64,000 nucleotides of DNA. It comes from Micropterus salmoides (taxonomy: Eukaryota; Chordata; Actinopteri; Centrarchiformes; Centrarchidae). The notes below the pieces were generated by a model, which saw nothing but the letters and a program-made list of their open reading frames with translations, searched no databases and was not told where the DNA came from. Every line of letters begins with the position of its first letter. The stretch's first letter is position 1. Both the position numbers and the translations under genes were made by a program. The stretch is from contig NW_024040928.1 in assembly GCF_014851395.1 (NCBI RefSeq), positions 13,407,012 through 13,471,011 of the forward strand, given 5' to 3'. Positions 12,196-24,100 of this stretch are shown one piece after another.

Positions 12196-15100
12196 TTTTA
12201 CACCACCTACGTAGGAAAATCTGATCATGTCTCTCAACTTTCACAGCTTTGTCTAAAGCTTTGACAGATCAAATCATATTGTGTCTTTACAGGCGCTGCA
12301 TTTCTGCAAGGCGGAGATGTTGCACAAACATAGTTCTGTTGTGATGTGGTGCCAACACTGGAAAATACCATTTTACTCACAACAAGTGGTCAAAAGAAAA
12401 GCGGGTGAACATGGACTTGCATGCCATCAGTACTGCTGCTTTGTTGTGGTGCAACATGTTAACAGGAAAAAAAGGCTTAGAGTGAAATGTGAGTCTTTAC
12501 TTAAATGGAAAAAGCTGCACTTCTTACAAGAAATGCAAGCGTTTACTTCCACAGTGGCTATAGGCAAATAAAAAGTCCTAAAAGTCCTCATAAAGCAGTG
12601 ATGTGACAGTTTGCAGCAGGCATGCCCGGCGGTTTCAGAGAGCTTTCTGGTTCATTTATCGTATGCATTTTGTGGTAATGCTTGGATCAAAAACCCTCTG
12701 CTATGACAGCAATCATTTTATGTGCGAACGTATCAGTGGAGGTGCAGAAGCATCTTGTTTAGAGGGGTCATGATTCACCACATTGTAGAGTCTTCTTGAG
12801 TAACTATGGATGTTCTTAGGCATATTTGTACCGATCCATATACTAGAATTTACAGTTTTGCTGTTGCTTGCCAGATTTGGAAGTTAAGCATTTGTGATTT
12901 TTTTATCTCAAATTTTCACAAACATTCAGTGCTTGATGCAGCCGGGATGACCAGTATGATCATGACAGTATGATCATGACTCAGGTCATTTCAATTTTGC
13001 ACAACAGACAGGCAACACTGCTATTCATATCCAGCTGCTTGACTAACATGCAGAACAGGAAAACAACTAAATTCACGGCATGGTCAGTTTGATTTGAGTG
13101 CCTAAAAGGAACCACATTGAATCAGAATCAAGTTTACTGCCAATTAGGTTTGCACATACAAGGAATTATCCTTGCTATATTGGTGCCTTACAAGATATGT
13201 AGAAAATATAAAGAAAGATGATCCTCTACGCTCCACACATAGTATTTTTGGCTATCTTGCCTCTATTGAGTATTATAAGTCTTTCAGAGACGCAAACTGA
13301 AAATTACCTTCACATTATGATTACCATGCCGGTCTGTTACCATACAGACAGCTTTTCTTTGAGAGCTCAAGCATTAATCTTTATTATTGCGTCTAGAAAC
13401 TTCAGATGTGCTGTTTTGATGTTCGTCACTCAAAAAATTGGCCACCACTGGACTGGACTCTGTGACTAAGTTAAGCAGGAGAGCACAGAATGGAAAGTGA
13501 ATGCACCACAGAGTGTCACTTAAAATAGTTTCTAGAATGTTAATAGGTCTGTTATTTTGTTAAACTGCAACTGTGCGTTGACATTATGGTTATCAAGCTG
13601 TTATGAAATCTGCCTGTAAACAGTAGTTGAGACTTCTCAGGTGGTTGGTATGACTCAAGGTTGACTGTCTGCTGACTAGGTAGGTGTAGAAGACGAGGAG
13701 GTATTTTTTATATATGTGATACTCTGAAATGTTTGAGTGGTGGTACCGACTGTGTGTGTGACTCATTTTGAAAGTGGTCAAATGGGTCTCACTCAGAGCT
13801 CTTCCCTCAGCCAGCGGTCCCATTTCCTTTCATAGTCATTTCATTCATATTTTCATCGACTTTTCAAGCGTGAATGAAGTTTAGCTGTTAGTTTGGTTCC
13901 CTGGTATATACATTCATTTTGAACAGACGTAGGCTAACGTGTGCAAGTGAGGTTGTAATTCCAAACATACTGTGACTTCATTCCCTCTGGTGGAAATCAG
14001 CATATGTAGCCTAGACTGAAAGTTTAAATTGATCAAATATAACCCCCCCCCCCCCCAACACTTTCCCCCACGGTAGGATGCCTTTTTAAAGTTTTGAGTT
14101 GAACATAATTCTCGTCTTTCACAGCCTTTAGCGGCCTCAAGTGGTGGGGAGCCTCATTATCAAAATTATTTCCAGAATTCTCAGTTTTTTTTAAAGTTGT
14201 TTTTTTATTTATACAGTTTAAAGTTACAGGGGCAGTGCACATTTAATAAACCGTAAGTGTGCCACTTTAGCGAGCTTGGCTAATGTTTGACTGTATTCCC
14301 CAGTCAGGTGTTTTTACTGTGATGACCCTCAAAGCAGTTCATAAAATATTCTGCTATAACATCCTTGGGTACGTGTTGTGCTTTCCTGAAATTCAGAGGA
14401 TGGCACGGTGTGTACTTGATGCTATCAGACATGGACAAAGAACATAGACATTATCAGTTAAAACACCTAATGCAGGGAATTCAGTATCAAGGTATAGCAT
14501 CCTACTCCATCCTGCATCCTCTCTTTCTTTTTTTTTTTTGGTCTTTTAGTCTGACTTGCGCAACTACCTTGCCCTGCAAGGTTGTCAGTGACCCCATCAC
14601 CAACCCTTGTTATTTAACATTTGCTTGCATACTCGTGTGTATTTGGATGGGGGTTGATATTTGCATATCCTGGGCGGACTCCTCTGATCCTGTGCTCAGT
14701 TGGGCCCTCAGGCCAAGGTGTACAGATGACTCACTTGCTCTTAGTCTGCAAGGGTCCCATATATTAGAGAAATCCTGGATGGGAGGACGCCAGCTGTTTA
14801 CCTGCCAGTCCAAACAGTGTAAAGAGATCCTGCTCCAAGCCTGATTGCACTGTATAGTTGTTCTCAGGCTGCCTTCCTGTTAAGGCTGTCCTGAGGCCAA
14901 CCCAAGAAAATGATCTGGCATGGCAGTTGTTTGCAAAGGTGTTACAGCCTTTTGACAGAGCAACTTGTCCGGTAGTTAACAAGGTGGTTGTTCATTGTTT
15001 AAGACCTTGGGAGTGTTATGTAGGGTGCGCCTGTCTGTTGAACCCCAGGTTAAAATATAGAGGTGAAGTACTGTGTAGGATGTGTAGGTTTTATGTTGTA

Positions 15101-18100
15101 GCTTATTTCATAAATGCAGTTTAAACAGGTGATCCTAATGCCCTTATTAGATTTAATATGATCTAATGAGATCATTTGTTTTACAGCTGATGTTCCTTGT
15201 AAGTGAATTGCAAGCTGGCAAGCTGTTGTCCTGTTTGACACAGGTGGTAGAAACCTCCATGTCACTGTATGGACAAGAAAAGCCCCCAGCTGCAGGAAGA
15301 ACCTAAATTCCCCAGTGAGTACTTTTTCTCATGTTGCTGCCTACTGCACGACAGATCACACCGTGATGATGCAGACTTCAGCAATGACAGTGGTGTTAAA
15401 CATCTAGAACTGTTTTTAGGTGCCTTTTCTGCATGGGCCCAACTATTACAAGTACGGGTCGTTGTCTGAACTTTCTGTGTAAAAATACATTTATCTGTCC
15501 TCATTTTTATGTGCAGCTAGCAGTTTTAATAAGCTATAACATTTTCTTTTTAAAAATGAGAATATCTTCGAAGCAGCTTTGCCTCGGTTGTCCATGTTTT
15601 CCAACTTTTGAGCATGTAAATGCCATTACTTAAAAAAAAAAGAAAAAAAAAGAAGCATCTTCAGGTGTGGTGAGCAGCCTCAGTTGTGTATCAGTGTTTC
15701 AGAATGAAAGGGGCTTTTTCTCTATTGCAGAGCGAGTCATTCAGAGAAAGCTTGGTTGGAGAAAGTCCATTAATAATTCTGTTGAATCACACCTCCTCTC
15801 CCCTCATTTTCCTTCAGGGTATTTTTTTTATGATGAATAAACTGTGTTTTTAAAAAACAAAAAGATTAATAAACTGAATGAAGCATTGCATGAAGGAGCC
15901 ACATAAGGGATTAGTATGCTTGCTAAAATGCATGCTATAAGATGAAGACTGAACGGACAAGCATTAAAAGGGAACAAACCTCTGTATAGTATTTTGTTTT
16001 TTTGGCTGATGAAGGTCCTAGGACTAAAATGAAATAAAATCAGTGAGGACAGCGGGTGGGAGTTTGTCCTGTTTTGATACTAACCAAAAATATAATCTAC
16101 AGAAATGACATTTTATGACCAACATCACTTTTCCAAGTTGTAAAAAATGGGAGATATGTATTTTGTGGAGGTCTTTATGCAAGTTTCCTTTAATCAGGGG
16201 TGTGTGTGCGCGCGCGTGTGTGCGCGTGTGAGAGAGAGAGAGAGTAAGTGAGTGAGTGATAATACACACATTCACCTCCTGCCCTGTACTTTGCTGAGGT
16301 GACACATTTTCAAGAGATTCATTCTGTGAAATGCTGTGTCACACTGCTCTATTTACGTGGAGACAGGAGGCAACGGCCACTTCTGAAATTAACCCTCTCT
16401 GAGCCAGGATGTCACTGCCACACACATTCACACAAAGACACACACAGGGTGCAGTAGGCTTGGCTGTGCACCCCAGTCTAAATGAATCACTAGCGGGTTG
16501 ATATGACTGGGACTGGTGGCCATTTGGGACTGGGATGACAAAGCAATGACCTCAGCAAGTCTCGCTCCTGCAGAATATGAACTACCAATCAGATAGGTGG
16601 AGGCTCAACTGATTGCATCATATGCTTACACTAGAGAATATATTCTTTATATGCCAGGAAGACACACAGCTATGACCAGGACAGTAGCTGTAATTGTAGT
16701 AATATCCTCTGGATCAACACCACAGTGGTTTTCATTGCTGAAGAAGCTATGTTGGTGTTTTATTACGTTACCGTGTATTTTATGTTACTATTTTGCACAT
16801 GCATGTGTTGGAAATTAGTCATTTTGAAAAGGGAAAAACCCATTAAGACATTTTTCTGATGTTGTGGAGATGCATAATGCACTATTATCAACAACTCCAT
16901 GTCTAGAGCTAGGAAAGCAGAAGAAGCAGAAACCAGAAGATGAAATCCCATGTGTAGACAAATGCTAAATCTTCGGCCAATACGCTGACTGTCAACTATC
17001 AAGTGACCTCTGAAAATGGGTGTGTAAATGTTTATATCGCCTTCATACAATAATCACGGGCTTTACTGAGGATCAATAAATGTATCTGGAAAATGTAGTG
17101 GGAGAAATTTTTTAGTTTCACCCTGGTTATGAGAGATGGTTTGTGGCTGTTCTGATCTAATACAGATAAGCTGTGCCCTTTTTTAAATAGAAAAAAAAAT
17201 GCAATATGCTCCTCGTGTAGTAGGCGTTGGCCACAGTGAGTCATGATTACCTTTTTGTGAAAGTGTGCAATTTTGTTCCTCTGTTCCCTTTTAGCTAAAA
17301 GCAGAGATGTGTCTCACAATAAACTGGACTCTGAAGTGGTACCGAAAGTGGCCCGCATGACCGTCTCTGGCAAGAAGCAGACCATGGGCTTCGATGTTCC
17401 CAGGTATCTAACACACCTCTGTACACAAATACACATTGTTCTCATAAAACGGTACAAAAGAAATAACCTGTGATGAGATGCCCCCCTCTCTTTATATTGG
17501 AAATAATTGAATCTTTGGCAAAATAGTATTTTTATTTAAAATGACAGGTTAGTAGGAAGGACTATAAATTTAAATGAGCTGTTGATGAGCATTCCTGACA
17601 CTTCAACCTGAGTGGGTGTTTATGAATACATCAGTGCTGCTAATGAATTTAGAAGCTGCATGCTGGCATCATTATCAGCAAAGAGAATCCACGTTTCAAC
17701 TGGGTTAAAACGCATCCACATCTCTCTCCTCAGCATAGGGGAGAACGGCGTAGTCACTGCTTCAGTACGTCGAGGTGGCAGCCCTGAAAACACAGCCGCA
17801 GCCCCTACCTCAGATGCCATGTCCAAACGTCCCGAGACTCCATCCAAAGGGTCAAATGGAGAAGAGGCCCCCACAGTTCCCACACCAGGCCGCTCCTCTG
17901 GAAAGGCCCGGCAGGCAATCAATATCAAAGCTGAGCTGGAGAAGAGGCAGGGTGGCAAACCTCTGTTAAATTTGGTGGTTATAGGTAGGAAGGAAATATG
18001 CAAAACCACTCATAAACCACCACTAAAACCACTCATCACATAAACTGTTATTTCAGTTCATTGCACATTAAGGGATTAACACAATTACAAGGGTAAAGTT

Positions 18101-21100
18101 CTGCAAAACACAATTGAATGCAATTATGTCCACTTCCATCTTCATACAACAATTACTTACTTGCATACTATCCTTCAGTGCACACATTGTTCTAACAGTT
18201 AAACACACAGAGGAAGTACTGCTTCATTTGTTAAGCAATATACAGTATTACTGTAACATTTTCAGACTGGTCATTAAAAAGCTGGATACTAAAGTGGGGA
18301 AAGATCAGCATTCGTTTTAGTCACAACATTTTTTATTGTTGGGGATTTTACACAATTAGAAATACAGTATCAAAATACCCACACGTTGCAACACACAGCG
18401 GTTGTTGGAAGAAAAGAAAAAAAAAACAGTTCCAGTTTTTTTCTGCCACATCCTTGAATTCGCAAATGTACACAGTATGTTCCTCATACACATGTCTGGC
18501 TTTTCTGTAACGCTGGGCAGTTGCTTTTAATTTTCAGTCTGCCTGTTTTGTGCACATTTTCTAAGTTAAATAGTCGTAAATGAGTCGACCTGCAGATCAG
18601 TGCAGTTGCTCATCATATTTTTTTTCATTCTTAGTTTCACCAGAAAAAGTGACTTGGTAGTTTCAGAAGTGCAGATGATTCTAGTTTCTCACAGCCTGTG
18701 AAACCTTTCGTGTTACCACGGTCCCCTCCCTTCCCCCTCTCACTCACCATCCTTGTTCCCATTTCTGTCTGTCTCCCTCCTCTTGTGCAATGCCACATCT
18801 TTTTCTCCCACTTTGCCTTATCTTATCTTCTCTCTTTCCCCTGCATATCTTATCACTCTTGTTACATTCTTCCTGTCTTTCTGTCTATCCTCACCCTCCC
18901 CTCCATCCCTCCCTGGTGTCTTCTGTCACTCCCAGCCCCCCATGAGCCCCTTTTTTTCAGTTTCTGTTTCTTTTCTTTCTACATCCTTAACGCCTTGGCA
19001 TCATTACGTTATTCTTCTCTGCAGGCCATGTGGATGCAGGTAAAAGCACACTGATGGGCCACCTTCTTTATCTGCTGGGCAATGTCAACAAGCGCACCAT
19101 GCACAAATATGAGCAGGAATCAAAGAAGGCGGGAAAGGCCTCCTTCGCTTATGCTTGGGTCCTGGATGAAACTGGCGAGGAGAGGGACAGGTACATTTTG
19201 AGCGTGAAGCATCACACAAACATGAAATGTCTCTGTTGTCCCCCCCTTCATGTATGGGACAGGGGTCAGGTTTGGTAACAAATGTACATAGAAGGACCAG
19301 ATCTTCCCTACACTAGTTTTGCTGATAAGTGTCATCACTGATAGTGCACCTTAGACATGTGAAATATGTTCCTGTCCCCCCCCCTTCTGTTGTTGTTACC
19401 GGAGTGAAACGGAAGCGAAGTACGCCAGAAACAGAAAGTGACTCGGGCCGGCAATCCATATTCACTTATCAGTACCTTCTGAATCAAATGTGTAATGCTG
19501 ACTGAGAGCCACGCCCCACTAGAAGACGTTGCTCTTTCGCTGAAATTGACTTTAGGCTTTAAATCTACCCTCCCTTATATGGCAGTCACACATAGTTTTG
19601 TACTTGTACATAAATTATTGTACACATTTGCAGATGCATTTTTTTGAACTCGGTCAAATGGTTATAAAAAAGAAATCCTCTGATTTATTTGCTCCAGAGG
19701 TGTGACAATGGATGTGGGCATGACCAAATTTGAGACAAACTCTAAGGTGGTGACCCTGATGGATGCGCCAGGACACAAAGACTTCATCCCCAACATGATC
19801 ACAGGAGCTGCACAGGTATACAGTGTAGAAGTGTTCAAGCAGTGAAGGAGGAGATATCTCCAGGTATTAAAGTATGTACCTCCTAATGTTGCTGTTACAG
19901 GTGTGAGGAACAGTCTGAGTGTGTATCTATGTTGAAAAGTACAATAATGGTGCAGGACCAGTTCAATCTGGTTTAAGTCAAAATATTCTTTTTGAAAACA
20001 TTACGTTTTTAGTGAGCATTTTATTTTACTTTTTGTTCCCCAGGGTGGATGATCCCATGTGTTACAATAACACAAAACAGATGAACAGGATGCAGATGAA
20101 TAGATTAAAAACATGTATGTTAAATACTGTTTAATGAAACACAATGTTTATAATGCTAGTGAAAGACTATTGGGGCAGTTCTTCCAATATTCCACAGCAA
20201 GTGTAGAGTACATGTATGGAAGAGGTGACTTATAAATATAATGTAGTATAGGAAAGGATGATATGGACAAAATCCAGCTTATGTTCTTGATGCACATTAT
20301 TCTTGATCTTCACCTAAGATGTTCCTGCAGCCTTCCACCTGATCGCAAATGGGGAATTCTGTTTACTGAGATACATCATTTGCATAGAAACGCACATGAA
20401 GAATCAATTGAAAAGCTGTTCATGGATAATATAAGCAGACTGGAATAACTGTATTTGGGTAATCCAGCTAATTAAATACGTGACATATAAAAGTACTGCA
20501 ATACATTGATACAAAAATCCAATATTGCCATAAAGCAGTCCTGCTTGATTTACCACATGGCTTTGTAAAATCTCAGTTTATGTTTGAAAGAAAGTTCCTC
20601 TATCAGTGCACATTGTTATATTGTGCATCTCTGATAAATATTGATTGTATACAATTAGTACAAAAATATTAAGATTCTTCCAGTACCTCTGAAGTTAGGT
20701 ATATTTGTGGCTTAACCATTTATGATGATCACGGTGAAAGCTTTTTCTCCTTTTTCCTTTGCAAACCTCCGCTTGATCAAAATGGTTTCTCTCCCTCCTT
20801 CAGTATGCCACACCTGTCAGCATGATTTGAAATAGCTTTCGTGGTTTTGGGTGTTGGTGTCGCATGGTGTTTTTGCAGGCATGGGTGTGCTTGTCTGTGT
20901 CTGTTTTGAGGCATTAATGTAATTTCTCTTTTTGCCAAATGACTGTCCTCACGTTCAGTCTCATCGTGTAGTGACTAAGGGGTTTCTGTTTTTACACAAA
21001 TGAAGGTATCAGAAAGTCACATACTCAGACGCTCAAGATGATGTTTTCACAGCCTGAAATTATCTCCAGTATAGCATGCGTTTAATTAATTTAGAACAAA

Positions 21101-24100
21101 AAATTGCAATATTTAACTGTACTGCCTATATGAAATATTTGACTGTTGTTTGCTTTCTAGTACTTAATACAAGTTAAAATATCCATAATTGAAGAGCAGC
21201 AAATGAGTTCATCTCTTGTCTCCATCTAGATTGTTGAGCACATGTACTGATGAAATTAATATTTTGTAGAGAAAGTCACTTGATTGTTCCAATAAACCTT
21301 TATTGGAACATCAGCAGTAAATTGTGAGCATCGTTAGTCTTGTGTCACACTGGCTTTAAGCTCTAACTACAGTTTGTCTTTTTAGGTTATTTTACGTTCT
21401 GTATCAGCCTCTGTGCAGGACCTGAGCATAAGACATTAAGATATCTAATTTGATGGTTTGATAGGGCTGGAAAAGTATTTCTAACATTACAGACACTATT
21501 GTCAAGCCTCATTTTACATGTACGTGTGTTTAAAACAGAATCCACCTGTTAAAATACCCGGTGAGTTGAGTTTTTGTTTGATTTTTGAAAGCACGTGCTT
21601 CCGATGCCTCAGCAGAAACGGATGCACGTGGATCTAATCTTTCCCCTCGGGTTCTCTCTCCCAGGCCGATGTGGCGGTGCTTGTGGTGGATGCCAGCCGA
21701 GGAGAATTTGAGGCAGGCTTCGAGGCGGGCGGTCAGACCAGAGAGCATGCCCTGTTGGTGCGTTCGCTTGGTGTCACTCAGCTGGCTGTAGCTGTCAACA
21801 AGATGGACCAGGTCAGACCTGCTACACATTACTGACACAGGATGCACTAAAAGACTAAAATATGCTGGAGAATTAATTAAAATGGTGAAATAAAAAAATG
21901 ATCTCCTTGAAATGATCCAAGTAATACTCACAAACACATTTTAGGAAAAAAGAAAAAACAGTTTAGCAAGCAGCAGAATTTTGTGTTGGCTGCCTTACAC
22001 TTCACAGATGTTGGACTGCAATTAAAATGGACCTTTTTTAGTGGTTAGTTCCAGACTTTAACACTTCTAAACGTTTCTGTCTGGAGAGACGAAGGCCTTG
22101 CGGAGCTTTGTGTGTGATTGATTGTATTTTCATGTTTTGTTTCCTATAATCACTGGCATGTTGTGTCATGTTGTGAATGTGGTAACATTTCCATTTCAAA
22201 GCCATGCTGAAGAGGAAACTTTCTGTGTATTTTTCCTTTTTGCTTTGTGTGTGTATATAATTCAGGTGAACTGGCAACAAGAGCGTTTCCAAGAAATAAT
22301 TTCCAAACTGGGCCATTTTCTCAAGCAGGCCGGATTTAAGGTGAGTTTCCACTGATAACTTCTTGACATCTTGGGATTATCAAGTCTTTACTGGCAGCAG
22401 TATATTGACTGTCATTTTATATATTTGGCTAAGAAGAAGTATTTGCTGGTTTTCTTTGCGGTTGTTTGACCCGGTATTTTTGTTCAGGATTCTGATGTTT
22501 TTTACATCCCCACGAGCGGCCTGTCAGGAGAGAACCTCGTCACCAGAAGTTCAGTGTCGCAGCTTACCTCGTGGTTCTTTGGCCCCAGCCTGCTGGAGCA
22601 GATTGGTAATGCACCTTGGCAGGGTTCGATCTGCCCAAAGTGTTTACTTCCCTTTGACTCTTAGACATAGGTTTCTCTGAGGGAAAGTAAAAAAATATAA
22701 AAGCTGCAGAGTGCATTTCTGCCCTTTTTTCCATCATGGGTCTCTTGCAACTGCGTGAACAAGCATGAATGTCATTTGTTAAGTTTTTTTGTGCAAGGTG
22801 ATTGCACTGCATTAAATGGCCGCCTGTAGTAATCCTACTTGAAATGCTTCTACAGTTAAGTAAAAAAAAAAGAAAAAAAGCAAGTGATCACTTCAAGAGA
22901 GTTCCTGGAACACATTAAAAGCCAAAACAAATGCAGCCAACAACTTTTTCCGTGTTTTTTTTTAAGTGGTACTGTAGGCATAAGTAGATTAAGTACATCT
23001 TAAGTCAACTAACCAAAATATATTAGCCCCCCTACCCCTGTTTGAGAAATGACTCTAAAACCTTTGTAGTTTCTTCAGTCACAGAGAATCACAGTTGTGA
23101 TCACCTTAAATTCATTCAGTTATGTGGTGGCAACTTTGCACTGTGAAAGTGTGCACCAGAAAATTAATAATTCACTTCTTTGCTGTCTTGCCTTTTTGTA
23201 TGCTCAATTTGTTCCAATCAGATTGCATTTTTGTTTCAGAGCTGCTGCAGCCGTATATTGCTATAACTGTAGCGTAAGCAATATACTGAGCATACGAGTG
23301 GAGAAGGTGGTTATGCTCCTGGAGTGGTTTGAGATGTTTTTACGAATGCTATTAATGCTAGCCACCGGGAAAGCCTACAGGGGGGCTGGTGAATGTATGT
23401 TACGTAGCGCACAAATTCTGAGTGGAATATTGCTTTAGAATTACTCACGGCAGCACCGAATGATTTGTGGATGAATAAGAGGGAAGTGATTTCTAGTTTC
23501 TTCACCGTTTTGTGACATTAGTCACAAGTGCTGATCAACCGAACTAATGGCCATTATTCATCCAGTACCAGAGAAAATTATTCATCTCCACTGGACATCC
23601 CGGTTTCTCATTGTTTTCTTCCTCTTTTTTTTATTTTTTATTTTGGTTTGTCTTTTCCCATCTCTGCTAAAGATGCCTTCAAAGCTCCTCAGAGGTCTGT
23701 AGAGAAACCTTTCAGACTGTGCGTCTCAGATGTATTCAAAGGTAAAGTCACGACACATACATACTTTCAAACTGCATATTTTGTTCACATGACTTTTCAT
23801 TTCTCTTTTTCTAAATGAAAAGACTGCTGATGTTGCATTTTCTCTTCACAGACCAGGGTTCAGGCTTCTGTGTTACTGGGAAAATAGAGGCTGGTTATAT
23901 TCAGACAGGAGACAGAATACTGGCTATGCCCCCCAATGAAACGTGTACTGTCAAAGGTAAGCGCTGGTGTGTCTTTGCTGCAGTCTAGCATTGTGTCCTA
24001 CGGAATATTTTCTCTTGATAGATGGCACTAAGAAAAGACACAGAGATTCCCCTATTATAAAATGATCATGAGAGCAGTTTAAAAAGTCTCATCAAAGCTC

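Larger units (their letters stand above)
11041..17294 (+). other. HBS1L intron 4, distal part
   Basis: This is intron between the short-isoform end and exon 5. It holds a 22-base T run (11341-11362), a (TG)n microsatellite (12148-12194), a dispersed-repeat fragment (about 13112-13215), a C run (14043-14056) and a mixed TG/CG/GA simple repeat (about 16199-16258). The longest open frame (14365-14844) shows no recognisable protein. I see no further exon or RNA gene. Confidence 0.6.

Noticed and set aside
12028..12264. Open frames across the (TG)n array
   Set aside because: Poly Val/Cys translation of a dinucleotide repeat, not coding.
13043..13115. Possible tRNA-derived SINE head before the dispersed-repeat fragment
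   Set aside because: No A-box and B-box pair at the right spacing could be identified.
14365..14844. 159-codon frame in HBS1L intron 4
   Set aside because: No recognisable domain, no splice context consistent with HBS1L phase, and average intron composition. Treated as chance.
18698..19054. 118-codon frame just before HBS1L exon 7
   Set aside because: It comes from the pyrimidine-rich intron tract and uses a different frame from exon 7.
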